NCBI GenBank assembly: GCA_019420135.1
Contig: JAHZHS010000044.1
Span: 288 to 7,363, forward strand
Direction: 5' to 3'
From: Oscillospiraceae bacterium
GTDB taxonomy: Bacteria > Bacillota > Clostridia > Oscillospirales > Ruminococcaceae
DNA: 7,076 bases
The position numbers and the translations under genes were made by a program. Numbering within the stretch: the first letter of the stretch is position 1; each line of letters begins with the position of its first letter. The notes beneath the pieces are model-generated. The model searched no databases and was not told where the DNA came from. It saw nothing but the letters and a program-made list of their open reading frames with translations. This document shows, in pieces, positions 1 to 5,818 of this stretch.

Positions 1-751
1 CGCAGGGGGTCAGGCTGGTGGCGCCCATGTGGCCCACCTCCACCAGCTGGAACTGGGCGCCGGTGCTCATGAGCCGGATGGTGTCGCCGGGCTTTACGGT
101 GCCCTCAAAGACACGGACATAGACGATAACGCCCTTGTAGCTGTCGTAGACGCTGTCGAAGATCAGCGCCTTGAGGGGGGCGTCGGGGTCGCCCTGGGGC
201 GGCGGCACATCCTTGACCACCCGCTCCAGCACGGCGCGGATGTTGGTGCCCAGCTTGGCGGACACCCGGGGGGCGTCCATGCAGGGCAGACCGATGACAT
301 CCTCCACCTCTTTGGCGGCGGCGTCGGGGTCGGCGCTGGGCAGGTCGATCTTGTTGAGGATGGGCACGACCTCCAGGTTGTGGTCGATGGCCATGTAGCA
401 GTTGGCCAGGGTCTGGGCCTCCACGCCCTGGCTGGCGTCCACCACCAGCACCGCGCCCTCGCAGGCGGCCAGGCTGCGGCTGACCTCGTAGGCAAAGTCC
501 ACGTGGCCCGGGGTGTCGATGAGGTTGAACTCGTAATCTTTCCCGTCGTCGGCATGGTAGCGCATGGTCACGGCGCGGGCCTTGATGGTGATGCCCCGCT
601 CCCGCTCCAGCTCCATGTCGTCCAGAATCTGATCCTCCATGGTGCGCTTGTCCACACTGTCGGTCAGCTCGAGGATCCGGTCGGAGAGGGTGCTCTTGCC
701 ATGGTCGATGTGGGCGATGATGCAGAAGTTTCGGATGTTGTCACGTGCCAT
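1..751 (-). CDS. lepA: Elongation factor 4 (LepA), N-terminal 250 residues, truncated by window edge
   Basis: Ribosome-bound translational GTPase of the LepA/EF4 family, thought to act on stalled or mistranslocated ribosomes and in 30S assembly. Translation from ATG at 751 gives MARDNIRNFCIIAHIDHGKS. Visible G-domain motifs are G1 AHIDHGKST (13-21), the G2/switch I region RERGITIKA (about 50-58), G3 DTPGH (79-83), G4 NKID (133-136) and G5 SAK (164-166). Domain 2 begins near residue 180. The run ERERGITIKARAVTM and the spacing of motifs fit LepA rather than TypA/BipA or EF-G. The family is about 600 residues, so some 40% is present; domains 3, 4 and the LepA C-terminal domain lie outside the window. 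The start follows GGAGG (760-764) with 8 nt spacing. The ATG abuts the TGA stop of alr, so translational coupling is likely. It is the last visible gene of the ttcA-like/alr/lepA unit. Confidence 0.97.
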   Translation of the reverse strand, partial: MARDNIRNFCIIAHIDHGKSTLSDRILELTDSVDKRTMEDQILDDMELERERGITIKARAVTMRYHADDGKDYEFNLIDTPGHVDFAYEVSRSLAACEGAVLVVDASQGVEAQTLANCYMAIDHNLEVVPILNKIDLPSADPDAAAKEVEDVIGLPCMDAPRVSAKLGTNIRAVLERVVKDVPPPQGDPDAPLKALIFDSVYDSYKGVIVYVRVFEGTVKPGDTIRLMSTGAQFQLVEVGHMGATSLTPC

Positions 752-1930
752 TCAGTTTTCCTCCAAGTCGTTCCAGATCCGTACGGGAACCCCGTTTTGC
801 AGGTAAACCCGCGGCACCCGTCGGGAGATGCCGCAGATGATCTCATAGTTGATGGTGCCGGTTTTCTCGGCCACGGTGTCGGCGGTGTCGGCGCCGGGGG
901 CAGCTCCGGGGCCAAAGACGATGACCTCGTCCCCCGGCTGCACGCCGGGAATGTCGGTGACATCCACGATGGTCTGGTCCATGCAGACCCGGCCGATGAC
1001 CGGGGCGGCCTTGCCCCGGATGGTCATGGTGCCCAGCCCCGACAGGCGGCGGGGATAGCCGTCGGCGTACCCCACGCTGATGGTGGCGGCGCAGGTGGGC
1101 TTTTCGGCGGTGAAGGTGCGGCCGTAGCTGACGCTCTGGCCGGCATCCAGCCACTTGACGTGGGTCACCACCGCCTTGAGGGTCATGGCAGGGCGCAGTT
1201 CCGCGCTGCCCACCTCGTCGCTGGGGGCGAGACCGTACAGGATGATGCCCGCCCGCACCAGGTTGTGCCGCCACTCGGGGTGGAGAAGCTGGGCTGCGCT
1301 GTTGGCGCAGTGGACGGTGCCGGTGGCAAAGCCGTCGGCACGGAGCCGCTCCACCGCCCGGACAAACAGCTCGTGCTGGTTTTCGGTGTAGGCGGTGTCG
1401 TCCTCGCTCAGGCTGTCGGCCACCGCAAAATGCTGGAAGATGCCGGTGATGGCAAGCCCGGGCAGGGAATAGCAGGCTTCCATCTCGCCCATGGCCTTTT
1501 CAAAGTCGGTGCGCAGATTGAATCCGATGCGTCCCATGCCGGTGTCCGCCTTGAGATGGCAGCGCACCGTGCATCCGGCCGCGGCGGCAGCCTGGGACAG
1601 GGCCTGGGCGTACTCAGGGGAGAACAGCGCCTGGGTGATGTCCAGGTTGGCCAGCTCGTCGGCAAAGGCGGGATCGGTGTAGCCCAGGATCAAAAGAGGT
1701 TCGGTCAGGCCGTGGCGGCGCAGATGCCGGGCCTCGGCCAGACAGCTGACCGCAAAGGCGGAGATGCCTGCCTTGTGCAGGGCCTCGGCCACGGCGACGC
1801 TGCCGTGACCGTAGGCGTCGGCCTTGAGCACCGCGCAGACGTTGCCGCCCGCGTTGCGGCGGATCAGGTCATAGTTGGCAAGCAGCGCGTCGAGATCGAT
1901 CTCGGCCCAGCAATGTTTTTCAAAACGCAT
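752..1930 (-). CDS. alr: Alanine racemase, PLP-dependent
   Basis: Interconverts L- and D-alanine in the cytoplasm, supplying D-Ala for peptidoglycan. The 392-residue product is full length for the family. The N-terminal TIM-barrel carries the PLP lysine K36 in AVLKADAYGHG (33-43). The segment HLKADTGMGRIG (125-136) holds K127, the position usually carbamylated, and R134, which contacts the catalytic Tyr. NSAA (210-213) and R226 in RAGIILYG are phosphate- and active-site-loop positions. The C-terminal beta domain supplies the second catalytic base Y269 in SVSYGRT, plus CMDQ (316-319), the substrate-contacting Met-Asp pair. All key residues are intact, so it should be active. ATG at 1930 is preceded by AAGGAGG (1941-1947) with a 10 nt gap. 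It lies 66 nt after the ttcA-like stop and directly abuts lepA (TGA immediately followed by ATG). No promoter was seen in the 66 nt gap, so it is probably read from the promoter at 2780. Confidence 0.97.
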   Translation of the reverse strand: MRFEKHCWAEIDLDALLANYDLIRRNAGGNVCAVLKADAYGHGSVAVAEALHKAGISAFAVSCLAEARHLRRHGLTEPLLILGYTDPAFADELANLDITQALFSPEYAQALSQAAAAAGCTVRCHLKADTGMGRIGFNLRTDFEKAMGEMEACYSLPGLAITGIFQHFAVADSLSEDDTAYTENQHELFVRAVERLRADGFATGTVHCANSAAQLLHPEWRHNLVRAGIILYGLAPSDEVGSAELRPAMTLKAVVTHVKWLDAGQSVSYGRTFTAEKPTCAATISVGYADGYPRRLSGLGTMTIRGKAAPVIGRVCMDQTIVDVTDIPGVQPGDEVIVFGPGAAPGADTADTVAEKTGTINYEIICGISRRVPRVYLQNGVPVRIWNDLEEN

Positions 1931-1996
1931 GGATGAATACCCTCCTTGGAACAGGACACCGTTTCCCGTGTTCCTGTGTACAGCGCACCAGGCGCG

Positions 1997-2740
1997 TTAC
2001 CAGTCTTTTTTGCGCCCGGTGTGGATGGGCTTCCAGCCGTCGATGCCGCTGTCCTGCAAAGCGTGCAGCGTTTTCTGACGGAAGGCCGGGTCCCGGCGGC
2101 TCATCTCCCGCACAAACTGTTTGGTCTCCTCCCGGACGGTGACGCCGTCGGCGGGGCAGCGGCTCTTGATGACGGGGAGATTTTCCCGGTTGACCGCATG
2201 GCGAACCTCCGCCTCGGTGGCGAGGATGAAGGGCCGGATCATGGTCAGCTGCCGGCGGGACAGCCAGGTCACCGGCGAAAAGCAGCCGATGCGTCCCTCC
2301 CGCCAGAGATTCATATAAAAGGTTTCCACCGCATCGTCCAGGTGATGCCCCAGGGCAATCTTGTTGCAGCCCAGCTCCTGGGCGGCGGTGTGCAGGGTGC
2401 CGCGGCGCAGCTTGGCGCAGAGGGCACAGGGATTCTGTTCCTTGCGGTAGTCGAACACCACGGGGCCGATGTCGGTGCGGCGGATCTCGTAGGGGATGTT
2501 CTCGGCGGCAAAAAGGTCGGACAGAGGGGAGTAATCGGTCTCCACCCCGCCGAAGCAGGGGTCCAGGGTCACCGCAACTACCTCGTAGGGCACGCCCAGA
2601 TACCGGCGCAGCCGCCCCAGTGCCACGGTGAGGGCAACGCTGTCCTTTCCGCCGGACACGCCCACGCAGATGCGGTCCCCGGGGGCGATCATCTCATAGT
2701 CCTGTACTGCCTTGCGCACAAGGCCTTCCAGACGCTGCAC
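1997..2740 (-). CDS. TtcA-family tRNA thiolation PP-loop ATPase (tRNA 2-thiocytidine-32 type)
   Basis: Probable tRNA sulfuration enzyme that adenylates a tRNA base through a PP-loop; TtcA makes 2-thiocytidine at position 32. From the GTG at 2740 the product is 247 residues. It shows the PP-loop SGGKDS (29-34), the paired cysteines C105 and C108 in CALCAKLRRGTL, GHHLDDAVET (131-140) and a third cysteine C195 in SRCPADG. The CxxC plus distal Cys is the TtcA iron-sulfur signature. The N-terminal zinc finger of archaeal TtuA is absent. The frame is open up to an ATG at 2803, but that start lies upstream of the promoter -10 at 2780. The GTG has AGGGAGG (2748-2754) exactly 7 nt upstream, and the resulting N-terminus (VQRLEGLVRKAVQDYEMI, first residue read as Met) matches TtcA homologues. 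It is first in a unit with alr and lepA. The family is clear; the exact target base is not provable here. Confidence 0.85.
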   Translation of the reverse strand: MQRLEGLVRKAVQDYEMIAPGDRICVGVSGGKDSVALTVALGRLRRYLGVPYEVVAVTLDPCFGGVETDYSPLSDLFAAENIPYEIRRTDIGPVVFDYRKEQNPCALCAKLRRGTLHTAAQELGCNKIALGHHLDDAVETFYMNLWREGRIGCFSPVTWLSRRQLTMIRPFILATEAEVRHAVNRENLPVIKSRCPADGVTVREETKQFVREMSRRDPAFRQKTLHALQDSGIDGWKPIHTGRKKDW

Positions 2741-2779
2741 GGCACGGCCTCCCTTCCTATCCAAAATTACTAACATGTC

Positions 2780-2788
2780 ATTATACCA
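2780..2788 (-). promoter_or_regulatory. Extended -10 promoter for ttcA-like/alr/lepA
   Basis: The minus strand reads TGGTATAAT, a perfect -10 with an extended TGn element. No good -35 lies 16-18 bp upstream; TTGTAG occurs only at 20 bp. Transcription would begin near 2773, giving a leader of about 33 nt before the GTG at 2740. This also excludes the upstream in-frame ATGs as starts. Confidence 0.65.
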
Positions 2789-2827
2789 TGCTGCTGCCCG
2801 CAATGCTACAATTTTATTGCAGAGTGA

Positions 2828-2861
2828 CCGCCGTATGCGAAAAAATTAAAATCCACGGCGG
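2828..2861. repeat. Inverted repeat between divergent promoters
   Basis: CCGCCGT (2828-2834) and ACGGCGG (2855-2861) are perfect 7-bp inverted arms around a 20-nt A-rich centre. They sit between the ttcA-like promoter (minus) and the tRNA-Lys promoter (plus), ending 6 bp before the -35 at 2868. This could be a protein site, an upstream A-rich promoter element or chance in GC-rich DNA. No known operator was recognised. Confidence 0.35.
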
Positions 2862-2867
2862 CGAGTA

Positions 2868-2896
2868 TTGACAAATGGAGCGTGGAATGCTATAAT
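2868..2896 (+). promoter_or_regulatory. Consensus housekeeping promoter for tRNA-Lys
   Basis: TTGACA (2868-2873) and TATAAT (2891-2896) are separated by exactly 17 bp. Both hexamers match the sigma-70/sigma-A consensus completely. The predicted start is near 2903, about 16 nt before the mature tRNA, as expected for a strong stable-RNA promoter. Confidence 0.93.
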
Positions 2897-2918
2897 CGGT
2901 AAGCTGTAAACCTAATAT

Positions 2919-2994
2919 GCGCTTGTAGCTCAGTCGGTAGAGCAACTGACTTTTAATCAGTGGGTCCGGGATTCGAGTTCCCGCAAGCGCACCA
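2919..2994 (+). tRNA. tRNA-Lys (anticodon UUU)
   Basis: A 76-nt cloverleaf. The acceptor stem pairs GCGCTTG (2919-2925) with CAAGCGC (2984-2990), followed by discriminator A and an encoded CCA (2992-2994). U8-A9 is at 2926-2927, followed by the D-arm. The anticodon stem ACTGA/TCAGT encloses the loop CTTTTAA, with anticodon TTT at 2952-2954. The T-arm is CGGGA/TCCCG with loop TTCGAGT. It is a single tRNA gene with its own promoter and terminator, not part of a tRNA cluster. All elements are intact. Confidence 0.98.
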
Positions 2995-2997
2995 GAA

Positions 2998-3047
2998 AAA
3001 GCCGTGGTTCTGCGTTGTTTTTGACGCTGGCCGCGGCTTTCTCTTTT
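2998..3047 (+). terminator. Rho-independent terminator after tRNA-Lys
   Basis: AAAGCCGTGG (2998-3007) pairs with CCGCGGCTTT (3031-3040) over 10 bp with one G-U. An inner GCGT/ACGC helix (3012-3015 with 3024-3027) continues the stem. The U-rich tract TTTCTCTTTTC follows. It starts 4 nt after the tRNA CCA end. Confidence 0.85.
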
Positions 3048-3093
3048 CTGTCTGCCGGGATTCTGACTAAAATTGTAATTAGCAGCCCCATCA

Positions 3094-3148
3094 TCCAAAA
3101 AGCCGGGCGGAACCGCGCATCTGCGCAGGCTTCCGTCCGGCTTTTGGA
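3094..3148 (-). terminator. Terminator of the Cys-rich gene, possibly bidirectional
   Basis: TCCAAAAAGCCGGGCGGAA (3094-3112) faces TTCCGTCCGGCTTTTGGA (3131-3148), a near-perfect 18-bp stem. An inner GCGCA/TGCGC helix (3115-3119 with 3122-3126) sits inside it. On the minus strand it begins 13 nt after the stop at 3162, and its T-run lies in the descending arm. The arms are nearly symmetrical (A5 and T4), so it could also stop leftover transcription from the tRNA side. Confidence 0.8.
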
Positions 3149-3161
3149 CAGTCTGTGCCCG

Positions 3162-3455
3162 TTATTCCTCCCGGGCGGCGCAGCAGGGGCCGGTCCGGCC
3201 CTGGGACACTCCCACCAGATCGGCACAGCAGGCCTTCTTTTTGTTGTGGCGGCAGGCGCCGTCGTCGCAGCGGATCTCGGTCTCGGCGGAACCGGGGGCA
3301 TTGTCGGTGGCGCAGTTGCCGTAGCCCTCGCTGCAGGCGTAGCTGGCGCACTTGGCGTTGTGGGCGCTGGTATGGTGCATCTGGATGTTGCCCAGGCAGC
3401 AGCACCCGCCCTTGTTGTGGCAGCAGTCGGACTGGCTGCAGTTGAGATAAGTCAT
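3162..3455 (-). CDS. Small cysteine-rich protein with two DUF1540-like repeats
   Basis: A 97-residue protein with 15 cysteines and no signal peptide or membrane segment. The N-terminal repeat (6-39) reads CSQSDCCHNKGGCCC, then I24 and finally KCASY, the spacing of DUF1540 (Cx4C, HN, GxC, Ile, then C near the end). A second shorter repeat (63-92) starts CDDGACRHNKKKACC and ends in a CC pair. Repeated cysteines suggest metal binding, but DUF1540 has no established function and I assign none. The start is ATG at 3455, with GGAGGT (3463-3468) 7 nt upstream. The open frame reaches 3515, but the extra 20 residues would come from the thrS terminator flank. It stands alone: thrS ends in a terminator upstream and the neighbour downstream is convergent. 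I found no convincing promoter in the 60 bp available, so low read-through from thrS or a weak promoter is possible. Confidence 0.82.
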   Translation of the reverse strand: MTYLNCSQSDCCHNKGGCCCLGNIQMHHTSAHNAKCASYACSEGYGNCATDNAPGSAETEIRCDDGACRHNKKKACCADLVGVSQGRTGPCCAAREE

Positions 3456-3514
3456 GCAAAACACCTCCGACCCTAGCATGCCCGGAAGGGTGGACAACGA
3501 TACCACGGGCAGCA

Positions 3515-3556
3515 AAAAGACCGCCCGCCGGACATAACTCCAGCGGGCGGTCTTTT
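3515..3556 (-). terminator. Rho-independent terminator of thrS
   Basis: AAAAGACCGCCCGC (3515-3528) and GCGGGCGGTCTTTT (3543-3556) form a perfect 14-bp stem around a 14-nt loop. On the minus strand the stem ends in a five-T run before GC. It lies 46 nt past the thrS stop at 3603 and insulates thrS from the Cys-rich gene. Confidence 0.92.
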
Positions 3557-3602
3557 CAATTTATATAGTAGTCACGAGGCAGGCAGCCCGGCAGCAATCA
3601 GA

Positions 3603-5366
3603 TCAGCTGCGGCGCTCCTTGATCTCCTCGCAGACCTTGGCCACAAACTCATCCAGGCCGGACTCGGTGGTGTTGCCGGAACGGTCGCGGATGGAGATGT
3701 TGCCGGCCTCGGCCTCCTTGGCGCCCAGAACCAGCATGTAGGGCACGCGGTCGACCTGCTGGGCCTGGCGGATCTTGTAGCCGATCTTCTCGTTGGACTC
3801 ATCCAGCACCACGCGGACTCCCGCCTTGCGCAGGACCTCGGTGACCTGCTTGGCGTAGTCCAGTGTCTTTTCGGAAACGGGCAGGACCTTGACCTGGGTG
3901 GGAGCCAGCCAGGTGGGGAACTTGCCGGCGTAGTGCTCGGTCAGGATGCCGATGAAGCGCTCGATGGAGCCGAAGCAGACACGGTGCAGCATGATGGGAC
4001 GCTTTTTCTGGCCGTCCTCATCCACATACTCCAGCTGGAAGTTGAGAGGCATCTGGAAGTCCAGCTGAATGGTGCCGCACTGCCAGGTACGGCCGATGGA
4101 ATCCTGCAGGTGGAAGTCGATCTTGGGACCGTAGAAAGCACCGTCGCCCTCGTTGATGATGTAGGGCAGGTTCAGGCGCTCCAGGGCCTGCTTCAGGCCG
4201 TTGGTGGCAGCTTCCCAGTCCTCGTCGGAACCCATGGAGTTCTCGGGGCGGGTGGACAGCTCGACAAAGTACTTGAAGCCGAACTTCTCATACACCGAGT
4301 TGATCAGGTGAACGACGTTCATGATCTCGTCGGTGATCTGGTCGGGACGGACAAAGATGTGGGCATCGTCCTGGGTGAAGCAGCGGACGCGGAACAGACC
4401 GTGCAGGGCGCCGCGCAGCTCGTGACGGTGGACCAGGCCCAGCTCGCCCACGCGCATGGGCAGCTCACGGTAGCTGTGGGGCTGGCTGCGGTAGACCAGA
4501 ACGCCGCCGGGGCAGTTCATGGGCTTGATGCAGTAGTCCTCGTCGTCGATCTTGGTGGCGTACATGTTGTCCTTGTAGTGATCCCAGTGGCCGGAGGTCT
4601 CCCACAGATGACGGTTCATGATGAGGGGAGTGGACACTTCCACGTAGCCGGCGGCGGAGTGGATCTCACGCCAGTAGTCGATGAGTGTGTTCTTCAGGAT
4701 CATGCCGTTGGGCAGGAAGAAGGGGAAGCCGGGGGCCTCGTCGCAGAACATGAACAGCTGCATTTCCTTGCCGATCTTGCGGTGGTCGCGGCGGGCGGCC
4801 TCCTCCATCAGCTTGAGGTGCTCGTCCAGTTCCTCCTGGGTGCGGAAGGCGATGCCGTTGATGCGGGTGAGCATCTTGTTGTTCTTGTCGTTCTTCCAGT
4901 ATGCGCCGGACTGCTGGGTGATCTTGAAAGCCTTGAGGCCCTTGGTGTAGGTCAGGTGGGGTCCAATGCACATGTCCACGTACTCGCCCTGCTGGAAGAA
5001 GCTGAACTCAGTCTCGTCCGCCAGGTCGGCCATATGCTCGATCTTGTACTTTTCGCCGCGCTCCTCCATGAGCTTGACGGCCTCGTCACGGGACAGGATG
5101 AAGGGTTTGATGGGCAGGTTTTCCTTGCAGATCTTCTTCATCTCTTTCTCGATGGCGGCCAGGTCCTCGTCGGTGAGCTTGGTGTCGCCCAGGTCCACGT
5201 CATAGTAGAAGCCGTTTTCGGTGGCGGGGCCGAAGGCAAAGTCCGCCTGGGGGTACAGGCGCTTGATGGCCTGTGCCATGATGTGAGCCGCCGTGTGGCG
5301 CAGAACGTGCAGTTCCTCGTCCTTGGGGCACTCGGCGACGGTGCCGTCCTTGTAGATGATCTTCAT
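3603..5366 (-). CDS. thrS: Threonyl-tRNA synthetase lacking the N-terminal TGS domain
   Basis: Class II synthetase that charges tRNA-Thr and edits Ser-tRNA-Thr. From ATG at 5366 it is 587 residues; the usual bacterial form is about 640. After only some 20 residues (MKIIYKDGTVAECPKDEELH) the editing domain begins. It has HTAAH (24-28) and DMCIGPH (131-137), the HxxxH and CxxxH editing residues. In the catalytic core, MNCPGG supplies zinc ligand C285, DDAH gives H336 and LHR gives H461. Motif 2 has R314 in VHRHELRGALHGL, and motif 3 lies around GSIERF (466-471). The anticodon-binding domain spans about 490-587. The missing TGS (about 60 residues) is not upstream, because the preceding DNA is a T-box leader. 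The first 10 residues resemble the first strand of a TGS fold, so a deletion is likely. The SD AAGGA (5378-5382) is 11 nt from ATG. It has its own promoter, leader and terminator. Confidence 0.97.
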   Translation of the reverse strand: MKIIYKDGTVAECPKDEELHVLRHTAAHIMAQAIKRLYPQADFAFGPATENGFYYDVDLGDTKLTDEDLAAIEKEMKKICKENLPIKPFILSRDEAVKLMEERGEKYKIEHMADLADETEFSFFQQGEYVDMCIGPHLTYTKGLKAFKITQQSGAYWKNDKNNKMLTRINGIAFRTQEELDEHLKLMEEAARRDHRKIGKEMQLFMFCDEAPGFPFFLPNGMILKNTLIDYWREIHSAAGYVEVSTPLIMNRHLWETSGHWDHYKDNMYATKIDDEDYCIKPMNCPGGVLVYRSQPHSYRELPMRVGELGLVHRHELRGALHGLFRVRCFTQDDAHIFVRPDQITDEIMNVVHLINSVYEKFGFKYFVELSTRPENSMGSDEDWEAATNGLKQALERLNLPYIINEGDGAFYGPKIDFHLQDSIGRTWQCGTIQLDFQMPLNFQLEYVDEDGQKKRPIMLHRVCFGSIERFIGILTEHYAGKFPTWLAPTQVKVLPVSEKTLDYAKQVTEVLRKAGVRVVLDESNEKIGYKIRQAQQVDRVPYMLVLGAKEAEAGNISIRDRSGNTTESGLDEFVAKVCEEIKERRS

Positions 5367-5402
5367 TTGGGATTTCGTCCTTATAAAAAGGTGCTGGTGA
5401 AC

Positions 5403-5420
5403 GCGCACGATGCGGTGCGC
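5403..5420 (-). other. Hairpin between T-box terminator and thrS start
   Basis: Plus-strand GCGCAC (5403-5408) and GTGCGC (5415-5420) form a 6-bp stem with a 6-nt loop. On the thrS transcript it lies directly after the terminator U-tract and about 37 nt before the ATG. It has no U-tract of its own. It could protect the 5' end of readthrough mRNA after processing; this is inference. Confidence 0.4.
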
Positions 5421-5484
5421 AAAAGAAAAACGCCCCATCCCGCTGATTCTGCGTACGCCATGCGTACCATACGGGATGAAGCGT
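5421..5484 (-). terminator. Regulated terminator of the thrS T-box leader
   Basis: On the minus strand, ACGCTTCATCCCG (5472-5484) pairs over 13 bp with CGGGATGGGGCGT (5430-5442), including two G-U pairs. An inner GTACGC/GCGTAC helix lies inside, and TTTTTCTTTT follows (5420-5429). Its ascending arm GCTTCATCCCG is the same sequence that closes the antiterminator, so the two folds exclude each other. Confidence 0.92.
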
Positions 5485-5717
5485 CTGAAAATGCTCCACG
5501 GTTCCACCCGAATTGCGCGCCGCAGGGCGCGCCACTCGTATCCGGCGGTAACGGGCCGGGCCCGGCGGGGGTTCACCCCCACGCTCCGCGGTGGTAAGAG
5601 GTATCTGCCGGGCAAGCCGCTTGCAGCGCAGGGCCGGATGGCCGGGGCGGCGTTCTCTGATGCCCGGACGTAGATACGTCCGTTTGTCCGCTTCAAAGCT
5701 TTGGACGGAATGAAGTT
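5421..5717 (-). promoter_or_regulatory. T-box leader controlling thrS
   Basis: A tRNA-sensing leader of about 300 nt. The T-box core GGGTGGAACCGTGG lies at 5496-5509. The antiterminator pairs CGGG (5507-5510) with CCCG (5472-5475), bulges TGGAACC, then pairs GTGGAGC with GCTTCAT, taking bases from the terminator. Distal Stem I shows the AGAGA bulge (5654-5658) and the loop GCTGCAAGC (5619-5627), the two interlocking T-loops that stack on the tRNA elbow. These are held by GGGCA/TGCCC (5661-5665 with 5610-5614). Two Thr codons ACC lie in the descending strand (5600-5602, and 5593-5595 followed by A); the second fits better as specifier, but I could not settle the basal stem. GC-rich hairpins at 5565-5584 and 5514-5533 precede the T-box. 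Uncharged tRNA-Thr should favour readthrough. Confidence 0.94.
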
Positions 5718-5723
5718 ATTGTT

Positions 5724-5752
5724 ATAATAGCCCCGCCCTACCGTAAAGTCAA
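5724..5752 (-). promoter_or_regulatory. Promoter of the thrS T-box transcript
   Basis: The minus strand has TTGACT (5747-5752), a 17-bp spacer and TATTAT (5724-5729). The predicted start is near 5717, at the head of the T-box leader. An overlapping TATAAC 3 bp further on is an alternative -10 with poorer spacing. Confidence 0.8.
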
Positions 5753-5783
5753 TAGCGGATTGGTGGAGTTGTGTAACAATTTC

Positions 5784-5812
5784 TTGACATTCCCCCTGAA
5801 TACAGATAAAAT
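5784..5812 (+). promoter_or_regulatory. Strong plus-strand promoter for the structured RNA / rny leader
   Basis: TTGACA (5784-5789), 17-bp spacer and TAAAAT (5807-5812): a perfect -35 and a one-mismatch -10. The start is predicted near 5819. It diverges from the thrS promoter, with the two -35 elements 31 bp apart. The first start codon of a recognisable gene downstream is more than 300 nt away. Confidence 0.82.
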
Positions 5813-5818
5813 TGTTAA

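Noticed and set aside
29..1936. Long open frame of 635 codons on the plus strand
   Set aside because: It is antisense to lepA and alr, both unmistakable. The composition (Gly/Val/His/Ala-rich) is the usual mirror of GC-rich codons, and no SD or family motif is present.
1946..2773. Open frame of 275 codons on the plus strand
   Set aside because: Antisense shadow of the ttcA-like gene, which has intact catalytic motifs on the other strand.
3015..3476. Plus-strand open frame of 153 codons overlapping the Cys-rich gene
   Set aside because: It starts in the loop of the tRNA terminator, lacks an SD and mirrors the Cys codons as Ala/Gly/Val.
3469..3500. Sporulation-sigma-like promoter (CATGCTA with GTATC 18 bp upstream) before the Cys-rich gene
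   Set aside because: Transcription would begin inside the SD at 3463-3468, leaving no usable leader, and GTATC is an imperfect -35.
3456..3515. 20-residue N-terminal extension of the Cys-rich protein
   Set aside because: The ATG at 3515 lies in the thrS terminator stem without an SD, while the ATG at 3455 has GGAGGT 7 nt upstream.
3933..5597. Open frame of 554 codons on the plus strand
   Set aside because: Antisense to thrS and its T-box leader; Val/Leu/Gly/His-rich mirror composition with no domain.
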